DNA from: Elusimicrobiota bacterium
GTDB taxonomy: Bacteria; Elusimicrobiota; UBA5214; JBBAAG01
Length of the DNA: 5,106 nt
Assembly (NCBI GenBank): GCA_041658405.1
Contig: JBBAAG010000127.1
Coordinates: forward strand, 1 to 5,106
Direction: 5' to 3'
Positions 1-5,106 of this stretch are shown one piece after another; position 1 is the first letter of the stretch, and each line of letters begins with the position of its first letter. The notes under the pieces were generated by a model, which made no database searches, was not told the DNA's origin, and saw only the letters and a program-made list of their open reading frames with translations. The translations under genes and the position numbers were made by a program.

Positions 1-2478
1 TCTAATACTTCCCGATTAATTGATGATGTGTGTTATCTGGAAATAGGTAATGACGGTATACTTTCGAGTGTTAACGTTTCAACAAACACTGCTCCAACAA
101 TACATGCTGGTGGGTTCGCTAGTTGTATTTATAATAACTATTTATATTTTACTGGCGGATATAATACTCCGTCATCAACAATGTACGATACGGTGTACTA
201 CGCAAAAATAAAGGCTAGCGGGGATATCAGCAGTTTTGCGTTGTCACCCGTAAAAATGACGGTTAAGCTCTTCGAACATTCAGCGTTGGTTAACAACGGT
301 TATTTATACATTATAGGCGGCCATCTGGGTAATGCTCAGGATTCTAATAAAATATACTATGCTAAGATAAACACTGACGGAAGTATCGGGAGTTTTGTCA
401 CAAATGTAAATACTCTTCCTGTAAATATATCAATGTTATCCTGTTTTGTTTCTAACGGTTACCTGTACATAACAGGCGGGCATAATTATAGTACATGTTA
501 TAACCGTGTGTACTACGGCAAAATTCAATCCGATGGCAGTATAGGCACAATTACTTTATCTTCAGAGTCAGTTATTCCGAAAGCAGCAGCTAGCCACCAT
601 ACATTGACAACAGATAATGGGTTCTATGTTATTGGCGGAATGAATAGCCGGGGGTATAGCAGAAATAATTTTAGTGATACATCAAACAATATTTATTATT
701 CTAAATTTACGTTTATGTCAAGCACTTACAGTGTATCACCGGTGTTTATACTTAATATCGCTGATAATACGCCACCCGAAAAAGTTGAGTATGTTAATGA
801 CGGATTAGGCGCTGATGTTAATGTTTGGTATTCCACAACTGCGTTGTCTGCAAACTGGACAAAAACGGATGATTCAGAATCGTGTGTAAAGAAATACTGG
901 TATGCTGTAGGGACAAGCAGTGGAGGGGTAGATGTTGTTACTTGGACTGATATCGGGCTTTCAACTTATGTTGTGCGTACAGGGTTGAGTTTAACGAATG
1001 GTACAACATATTACGTTTCTGTCAAGGCAGAGAATTATGCGGGGTTAACAGGTAATGTAGCGTCGTCTGACGGAATGCGTGTCATAGATGTCTCAGTAGA
1101 TACTACAATACCGTCAATGCCTCAGTATGTCTGGGACGGTACCGGCTATGATGTTGATGTTACACTGTCAACCACAACACTATCCGCAAATTATGGTGTG
1201 TCTTTAGATAATGAAACCGGGATTACCGCGTATTTTTATTCAATCGGTACTACAAAAGGTGGGACCGAGATTGTTGACTGGGTTAATATATTATATGCTA
1301 CGTTTACTGTGAGGACAGGGTTGTCATTATCTCCGGAGACAACGTATTATTTTAATTTAAAAGCATTGAATAACGCAGGGTTATACAGTGCTGTACGCAC
1401 GTCTGATGGTATCCGCGTGGTGATTCAAACATCAACGCAAACCGTGATTGATCTTACTCCGCCGGATAGTCCTGGTATAACATCAACTACGCATCCGATT
1501 AATGATACCGCATACGCGAATACTTTAGCGAGGTTTGCGTTCATGTCTTCAACACAGGATGTTTCCGGGATTGCAGGGTATTATTACCTTGTAAACGGAA
1601 GTAGTTATACTATGGTCACCCCGGAGAATGGGACCTATGTCACGTGGAGCACGATTACAATGGCAACACTAGCTGACGGTATTTGGTATATACACGCAAT
1701 TGCTGTGGATAATGCGGGGAACTGGTCTGCAAAGAATACTGCGCATTATAAGTTTATTGTGCATTTAACAATAGATCCAAGCCAGGATGTTGCGTTAGTG
1801 TATTCTGACGGGTTAAAGATAGATATTCCCGCGGGTACATTAACTAATAGTACAAAGGTGGAGGTAAACAAGCCAAGTGTTGTCAACCAGCCAAGGGTTA
1901 CTAATGACCCGAAACTTAAGGATACCGATATTGTTGTTGAAATCAAACTTGCTGATGGTACACACGAACTTGGGAAGGATATTACTATCACAATACCGTA
2001 TACGGATGCTATCCTCAATGGGATAAATGAGGATAACCTGCGGGTATTTTATTATAACGAAGTTAATAAAGGATGGGTGTTAATCCCTGTATCGAGTGTA
2101 GATAAAGTTAATAAACAAATTTCTGTACAGGTGAATCATTTGACTATGTTTAAGGTGATGGAATATATTACCGCTTCAGAAAGTATAGAAACATTATCGA
2201 ATTATCCGAACCCGTTCAAGCCGGAAAAGCCGTATACCATGATACATTATGTTCTGAAAACCGATGCGGATGTTGTTATTAAAATATTTGACCTAACCGG
2301 CGAGCTTGTGTGGGAACGTAAGGTTGGTAAAGGTGAGAGTAACGGCGGTGTAGCCGGGCCGAATGATGTTGTATGGGACGGTAAGAACGGTATGGGTTTG
2401 ACTGTTGATAAAGGTGCGTATATCTGTGTTGTACAATGTGATGGCGTAACCCTCAAGACAAAACTGGGGGTAAAATAG
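1..2478 (+). CDS. Mosaic surface/secreted protein: kelch-like blades, FN3-like repeats, ZU5-like module, YPNPF/FlgD-Ig-like tail (5' partial)
   Basis: The reading frame is open from base 1, so the start codon and any signal peptide lie upstream. The in-frame GTG at 28 falls inside a repeat and is not a believable start. The visible part is 825 residues, numbered here from base 1. Residues 1-240 hold kelch-like blades with the core Y-L-Y-[IF]-[IT]-G-G at 47, 101 and 154 and a variant (FYVIGG) at 208. The period is about 54 residues, and each blade has a V-Y-Y-x-K-I-x-x-D-G-x-I strand. Residues 9-20 are the end of one more blade. Two FN3-like modules follow (about 257-365 and 367-475), then an Ig-like module opening with DLTPP (484-589), then a ZU5-like module (590-720) with IPAGTL at 609 and VNHLTMF at 711. 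The last 95 residues carry NYPNPFKP (734-741) and a FlgD-Ig-like or T9SS-tail-like fold. Together these suggest an exported, cell-surface, probably adhesive or ligand-binding protein. The specific ligand is unknown. The next gene starts one base after the stop. Confidence 0.85.
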   Translation, partial: SNTSRLIDDVCYLEIGNDGILSSVNVSTNTAPTIHAGGFASCIYNNYLYFTGGYNTPSSTMYDTVYYAKIKASGDISSFALSPVKMTVKLFEHSALVNNGYLYIIGGHLGNAQDSNKIYYAKINTDGSIGSFVTNVNTLPVNISMLSCFVSNGYLYITGGHNYSTCYNRVYYGKIQSDGSIGTITLSSESVIPKAAASHHTLTTDNGFYVIGGMNSRGYSRNNFSDTSNNIYYSKFTFMSSTYSVSPVFILNIADNTPPEKVEYVNDGLGADVNVWYSTTALSANWTKTDDSESCVKKYWYAVGTSSGGVDVVTWTDIGLSTYVVRTGLSLTNGTTYYVSVKAENYAGLTGNVASSDGMRVIDVSVDTTIPSMPQYVWDGTGYDVDVTLSTTTLSANYGVSLDNETGITAYFYSIGTTKGGTEIVDWVNILYATFTVRTGLSLSPETTYYFNLKALNNAGLYSAVRTSDGIRVVIQTSTQTVIDLTPPDSPGITSTTHPINDTAYANTLARFAFMSSTQDVSGIAGYYYLVNGSSYTMVTPENGTYVTWSTITMATLADGIWYIHAIAVDNAGNWSAKNTAHYKFIVHLTIDPSQDVALVYSDGLKIDIPAGTLTNSTKVEVNKPSVVNQPRVTNDPKLKDTDIVVEIKLADGTHELGKDITITIPYTDAILNGINEDNLRVFYYNEVNKGWVLIPVSSVDKVNKQISVQVNHLTMFKVMEYITASESIETLSNYPNPFKPEKPYTMIHYVLKTDADVVIKIFDLTGELVWERKVGKGESNGGVAGPNDVVWDGKNGMGLTVDKGAYICVVQCDGVTLKTKLGVK
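790..1425 (+). repeat. Tandem coding repeat: two FN3-like modules with a 112-residue (336-base) period
   Basis: Two copies of the same module lie head to tail inside the surface protein. Matching landmarks are YVNDG against YVWDG, TTALSAN against TTTLSAN, VRTGLSL in both, TTYY in both, NYAGL against NNAGL, and SSDGMRV against TSDGIRV. All fall 112 residues apart. The copies clearly differ at DNA level, so this is an old internal duplication rather than a recent expansion. FN3-like modules act as spacers or binding domains in extracellular bacterial proteins. The exact fold family is inferred from the beta-rich pattern and the YY-x-[VF]-x-[VL]-K-A strand. Confidence 0.7.
2466..2470 (+). promoter_or_regulatory. 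Candidate ribosome binding site (GGGGG) supporting the GTG start at 2480
   Basis: A run of five G lies inside the last codons of the upstream gene, nine bases before the GTG. It is an imperfect Shine-Dalgarno match. The alternative ATG at 2495 has no purine-rich core at suitable spacing (only a weak GAAGA next to it). The GTG therefore looks better, and the near-abutting genes fit translational coupling. Confidence 0.35.
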
Positions 2479-2479
2479 T

Positions 2480-3367
2480 GTGAGTACGAAGAATATGTTT
2501 AAATTCATTATTTGTTTTGCAATAATTTATTTTTTGAGTTTATCCGTACCAGTTCATGCGGGAGAGAACTCAGGAGGTGTACCCGGGTATTTTCTTAATC
2601 TTGGATTGGGTACCCGCGCGTTGAGTATGGGCAGAGCGTCTACGGCTTTACAGGGTGACCCGTCATCGGTTTACTGGAATCCCGCGGGATTGGCTACTGT
2701 TGATAGCATGGCAGTACAACTTTCGTATATCGGACTATTTGAAAATACAAGATATACGAATGCCGGGATTGCGGTACCAAGAGGTAGTGTTTGGACATAC
2801 GGCATCGGTGTTGCTCAGTTAGCAACTGACGGGATTGTGAGACGCGATACCGTAAATATTATCGGTGATTCTATTAACGATACAAGTACCGCACTATTTT
2901 TTTCTAATGCATTCAAATTCAGGCAGTCGTTGAGTATCGGGTTCGGAACTAAAATTGTTAATAAACTGTTTGATGATTATAACTCAACATGGTTAGGGTT
3001 GGATCTCGGGGTGTTGTATATACCTGTCAACAAAATATTCTTAGGGGTTAATATCCAGAACTTAGTCCATTCTGGTGGAAATGAAATCCCGATAACCGCA
3101 AAGATCGGTGCGGCTGCTAGGATGCTTAATGATAGCTTCACTGTTTCAGGTGAGCTTGAGGCTGTAAATACTCAGTTAAAGTACCACGCAGGGGTTGAGA
3201 TGGAATTTTATAGAATGTTGGCGGTCCGCGGAGGGTATGATAACGGTATATTTACCGCGGGGTTTGGTTTAAAACTGGGTAGTTATAGTATTGACTATGC
3301 AGTACTTCAGCATGACATCTTTGGGTTGAGCCATCGCGCAGGTTTTACATTTGTATTTCCAAAATAG
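2480..3367 (+). CDS. PorV/PorQ-family outer-membrane beta-barrel protein
   Basis: The 295-residue product is predicted to be an outer-membrane barrel. Residues 1-27 form a signal peptide: a short basic start with K4 and K8, a hydrophobic core FIICFAIIYFLSL, and likely cleavage after VHA (27). The mature N-terminus carries the family signature: GTRALSMGRA at 44-53 and DPSSVYWNPAGL at 60-71. This is the conserved opening of PorV/PorQ (UPF0164-like) proteins, which are distantly FadL-like. The rest consists of alternating amphipathic strands, and the last strand (HRAGFTFVF, then PK) resembles a BAM-recognised beta-signal. In Bacteroidota, PorV moves T9SS substrates with C-terminal signal domains to the attachment complex. 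At 295 residues this copy is shorter than my recollection of about 390 for Porphyromonas PorV. The start is GTG, one base after the upstream TAG. Alternative start: ATG 2495, which would shorten the signal peptide's N-region. Family membership is well supported; a T9SS-like role is inferred. Confidence 0.85.
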   Translation: MSTKNMFKFIICFAIIYFLSLSVPVHAGENSGGVPGYFLNLGLGTRALSMGRASTALQGDPSSVYWNPAGLATVDSMAVQLSYIGLFENTRYTNAGIAVPRGSVWTYGIGVAQLATDGIVRRDTVNIIGDSINDTSTALFFSNAFKFRQSLSIGFGTKIVNKLFDDYNSTWLGLDLGVLYIPVNKIFLGVNIQNLVHSGGNEIPITAKIGAAARMLNDSFTVSGELEAVNTQLKYHAGVEMEFYRMLAVRGGYDNGIFTAGFGLKLGSYSIDYAVLQHDIFGLSHRAGFTFVFPK

Positions 3368-3385
3368 GGAATACCCTCATCGTGT

Positions 3386-3414
3386 TTGACTTATCCGTGA
3401 ATTAGGGTTATAAT
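3386..3414 (+). promoter_or_regulatory. Sigma70-type promoter for the thymidylate synthase / alaS unit
   Basis: The -35 box TTGACT (3386-3391) matches the TTGACA consensus at five of six bases. The -10 box TATAAT (3409-3414) is a perfect match. The spacer is exactly 17 bases, the optimum. Transcription should begin near 3420-3422, giving a leader of about 45 bases before the ATG at 3466. It sits in the only sizeable intergenic gap of the window, which makes a chance match unlikely. It implies that the downstream pair is transcribed independently of the surface-protein pair. Confidence 0.8.
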
Positions 3415-3455
3415 AATTCCTTAAATATTTTTATTTTTTAATGGAAGGAAACGGT

Positions 3456-3459
3456 AGGA
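3456..3459 (+). promoter_or_regulatory. Ribosome binding site (AGGA) of the thymidylate synthase gene
   Basis: AGGA lies six bases before the ATG at 3466, which is good spacing and fixes that start. A richer purine stretch, GGAAGGA at 3443-3449, lies 16 bases before the ATG. That is too far for ideal initiation, but it may help ribosome loading. Confidence 0.55.
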
Positions 3460-3465
3460 TTATTT

Positions 3466-4305
3466 ATGGTTACAGATGTTAAACAAACAGGTAACATCCC
3501 GGTATTTATGGTTGAAGGCGCTAACTTGCCGGAAGCATGGGAGAAAGCTGTATTAAAAGTATGGTCTCAAGGAGAATCTGTCCGCACGGAGTATGATAAA
3601 CCAGGTGACCCGCCAAGTAAGGATTGTACAATGATGATGGTGGTAAACGACCCGTATGCCGAGCCAAGGATTCATAAAGCGTTCCCCGGCGGGCTTGATG
3701 ACCTCGAGGTTTACCGCCAGGAAGTGGTTAATGGCGTGCATGATCATTGGATCAAACCTGAGGAAGGGAAATGGACTTATACATACCACCAGCGCTTGTT
3801 TGCTTATGAAATTGAAGGTAAGGTGGTTAACCAGATTGATTATGTAGTTAACCGGTTATCCAAAGCCGGGCATTCACGACGCGCACAGGCGATTACCTGG
3901 AATGTAAAAACTGATGCTCCGACCGAGGATCCGCCTTGTTTACAGCGTATATGGTTCCGTATGTCGCCCGATGATAAAGGCGGGATGGTGCTTAATATGA
4001 ATACGCATTGGCGGTCACGTGATGCGTTTAAGGCTGCGTTTATGAATATCTTTGCGTTAACCGATCTTTTTAAGATCGTTGCGGAGCGTATAAGTAAGAA
4101 TATAGGTAAACCTGTAAAAGTCGGGAGGTATGTTGATATTGCTGATAGTTTTCATATTTACGGGTCATATTTCAAAGAACTTGACCGGTTTATGGATACT
4201 ATAAAAAACCGTTCATGGGAAGACCGTACGTGGAACAGCGAGTTTGCGGAACCGTTTTTTGAGGATGGGAAGAAACGGTTAGAAAATGAAAAGACGGGGA
4301 AGTAG
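3466..4305 (+). CDS. Thymidylate synthase family protein (ThyA-type, divergent)
   Basis: This 279-residue protein belongs to the thymidylate synthase / dCMP hydroxymethylase superfamily. ThyA enzymes methylate dUMP to dTMP in the cytosol using methylene-tetrahydrofolate. Aligned by eye to E. coli ThyA, SRRAQAITWNV (137-147) matches SRRIIVSAWNV, supplying the phosphate-binding arginines R138/R139. PPC gives the nucleophile C158, exactly 19 residues after R139 as in E. coli (R127 to C146). R183-S184-D186 in WRSRD matches QRSCD. N194 matches N177, the residue that favours dUMP over dCMP. H230 and Y232 match H207 and Y209. Y107 is probably the Y94 counterpart. It is odd in several ways: the usual YGKQWR-like segment reads YHQRLF, an S-F-H replaces T-H near H230, and the end (KTGK) lacks the hydrophobic C-terminus of classical ThyA. 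It has its own promoter, and alaS follows after 9 bases. No gene symbol is given because the protein is divergent. dCMP hydroxymethylase is less likely because of N194. Confidence 0.82.
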   Translation: MVTDVKQTGNIPVFMVEGANLPEAWEKAVLKVWSQGESVRTEYDKPGDPPSKDCTMMMVVNDPYAEPRIHKAFPGGLDDLEVYRQEVVNGVHDHWIKPEEGKWTYTYHQRLFAYEIEGKVVNQIDYVVNRLSKAGHSRRAQAITWNVKTDAPTEDPPCLQRIWFRMSPDDKGGMVLNMNTHWRSRDAFKAAFMNIFALTDLFKIVAERISKNIGKPVKVGRYVDIADSFHIYGSYFKELDRFMDTIKNRSWEDRTWNSEFAEPFFEDGKKRLENEKTGK

Positions 4306-4314
4306 TTGTTTAAG

Positions 4315-5106
4315 ATGGATAGTAAAGAAGTACGCAATAATTTTTTAAAGTATTTTGAATCAAACGGCCATAGGGTAGTACCGTCTGATAGTTTGATACC
4401 GTCCGGGGATCCTACGTTATTGTTTACAAGCGCAGGGATGGTACAGTTTAAGGATCAGTTTCTTGGGAAGGTTAATAAAGGGTATAGCCGCGCGGTATCG
4501 TGCCAGAAGTGTTTCCGCACGTCGGATATTGAACAAATAGGGCTTACCATCCGGCACCTGACTTTTTTTGAGATGCTGGGTAATTTTTCGTTTGGCGATT
4601 ATTTTAAGGGAGAAGCTATACCCTGGGCATGGGAATTTCTTACCAGCACGAACTGGATGGGGTTGCCTAAGGATAAGTTGTATGTATCAATTTACAAAGA
4701 TGATGACGAGGCTGGGCAGTTGTGGTCAAAAATTGTTGAACCTTCACGTATTATTAAACTCGGGGATGATACTAACTTCTGGACAATGGGCCCCACAGGG
4801 CCGTGCGGGCCGTGTAGCGAAATTATTTATGACCGCGGGGAAAAGTATGGGTGTAAGAAGCCGGATTGCGGGCCGGCGTGTAGTTGTGACCGTTGGTTGG
4901 AAGTATGGAATAACGTATTTACTCAGTATGACCGCCAGCCAGATGGAACTCTTAAGCCGTTACCCAAGAAAAATATTGATACCGGTATGGGCCTTGAACG
5001 GTTGACGACCTTAGTGCAAAATGTTGAGTCGTGTTTTATGACGGACCTGTTCAAGCCTATCATGATAGAAACCGTGAATCTTCTTGGGATCAATGTCCCT
5101 GATGTT
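4315..5106 (+). CDS. alaS: Alanyl-tRNA synthetase, N-terminal part (3' partial)
   Basis: The frame is open from ATG 4315 to the window edge: 264 codons of a protein that is usually about 870 residues. It is the class II aminoacylation domain, which charges tRNA-Ala with alanine using ATP in the cytosol. Landmarks in order are PSDSLIPSGDPTLLFTSAGM (23-42, motif 1 region), QFKDQFLG (44-51), CQKCFRTSDIEQIG (63-76), RHLTFFEMLGNFSFGDYFK (80-98, motif 2), MGPTGPCGPCSEI (158-170), WNNVFTQY (198-205) and the motif 3 segment NIDTGMGLER (220-229). The RTSDIEQIG form lacks the GKHN insert of E. coli, as in Bacillus-type enzymes. The tRNA-recognition, editing and C-Ala domains lie beyond the window. ATG is preferred because family members begin M-x-S-x-E-[IV]-R. 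An in-frame TTG at 4306, directly after the upstream stop and closer to GGGGA (4296-4300), would add MFK. It is probably co-transcribed with the thymidylate synthase gene. Confidence 0.96.
   Translation, partial: MDSKEVRNNFLKYFESNGHRVVPSDSLIPSGDPTLLFTSAGMVQFKDQFLGKVNKGYSRAVSCQKCFRTSDIEQIGLTIRHLTFFEMLGNFSFGDYFKGEAIPWAWEFLTSTNWMGLPKDKLYVSIYKDDDEAGQLWSKIVEPSRIIKLGDDTNFWTMGPTGPCGPCSEIIYDRGEKYGCKKPDCGPACSCDRWLEVWNNVFTQYDRQPDGTLKPLPKKNIDTGMGLERLTTLVQNVESCFMTDLFKPIMIETVNLLGINVPDV

Noticed and set aside
28..30. GTG at 28 as the true start of the first gene
   Set aside because: The frame is open back to base 1, and residues 9-20 match the end of a kelch-like blade. The protein begins upstream of the window.
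1746..2508. Three minus-strand open frames opposite the surface-protein gene (1746-2018, 2247-2456, 2293-2508)
   Set aside because: They are antisense to strongly patterned domain sequence, have no convincing ribosome binding site and show no family resemblance.
3366..3377. AGGG-AATA-CCCT hairpin at the PorV-like gene's stop codon as a terminator
   Set aside because: The stem is only four base pairs and no T-tract follows.
3423..3440. AAATATTT palindrome followed by a T-rich run as an intrinsic terminator
   Set aside because: The stem would be purely A-T and very short, and it lies downstream of the predicted transcription start, where termination would silence the gene. It is better explained as an AT-rich leader.
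3441..3482. 13-codon mini-ORF (ATG 3441 to TAA 3480-3482) overlapping the thymidylate synthase start, a possible leader peptide
   Set aside because: It is very short, its ATG has no purine-rich site upstream (only T/A-rich sequence), and its composition shows no attenuation-type codon run. Probably chance.
3553..3847. Open frames overlapping the thymidylate synthase gene (minus 3553-3789, plus 3656-3847)
   Set aside because: Both overlap the conserved TS coding region and show composition typical of out-of-frame reading.
4568..5005. 145-codon + strand open frame inside alaS
   Set aside because: It lies in another frame within the highly conserved AlaRS coding sequence and has no recognisable protein features. 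It is a shadow of alaS.

Overview
The window appears to be bacterial chromosome from a diderm (outer-membrane) lineage. All four genes lie on the + strand with little intergenic space. Two are surface or outer-membrane genes: a protein with a YPNPF-type C-terminal domain, and a PorV/PorQ-family beta-barrel. The other two are housekeeping genes. The tail of the first protein (NYPNPFKP, then AGPNDVVWDGKNGMG and a KGAYIC-like end) resembles FlgD-Ig-like tails common in Elusimicrobiota and neighbouring candidate phyla such as Omnitrophota or Firestonebacteria. That placement rests on remembered family resemblance, not on a search. The DNA is moderately AT-rich and the codon style looks uniform, so nothing suggests recent transfer.

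Layout. Positions 1-2478 hold the 3' part of a large mosaic surface protein whose start lies upstream of the window. It has kelch-like blades, two FN3-like repeats, an Ig-like module, a ZU5-like module and a YPNPF/FlgD-Ig-like tail. After a single spacer base, a PorV/PorQ-like outer-membrane protein follows at 2480-3367, very probably in the same transcript. Positions 3368-3465 are the only real intergenic gap. It carries a near-consensus sigma70-type promoter (TTGACT, 17 bases, TATAAT) that should start a second transcription unit. That unit contains a thymidylate synthase family gene (3466-4305) and, 9 bases later, alaS for alanyl-tRNA synthetase (4315 to the window edge, 264 codons visible).

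How the genes fit together. The first pair looks like a secreted or surface protein plus an outer-membrane barrel of the family that, in type IX secretion (T9SS), handles proteins with related C-terminal domains. The functional link here is inference from adjacency. The second pair (dTMP synthesis and tRNA charging) is housekeeping, with no obvious biochemical link beyond co-transcription.

I see no CRISPR array, tRNA or rRNA gene, insertion sequence, phage gene or defence system. I found no convincing evidence of an undescribed system. The most worthwhile leads are the tail/PorV pairing and the divergent thymidylate synthase.
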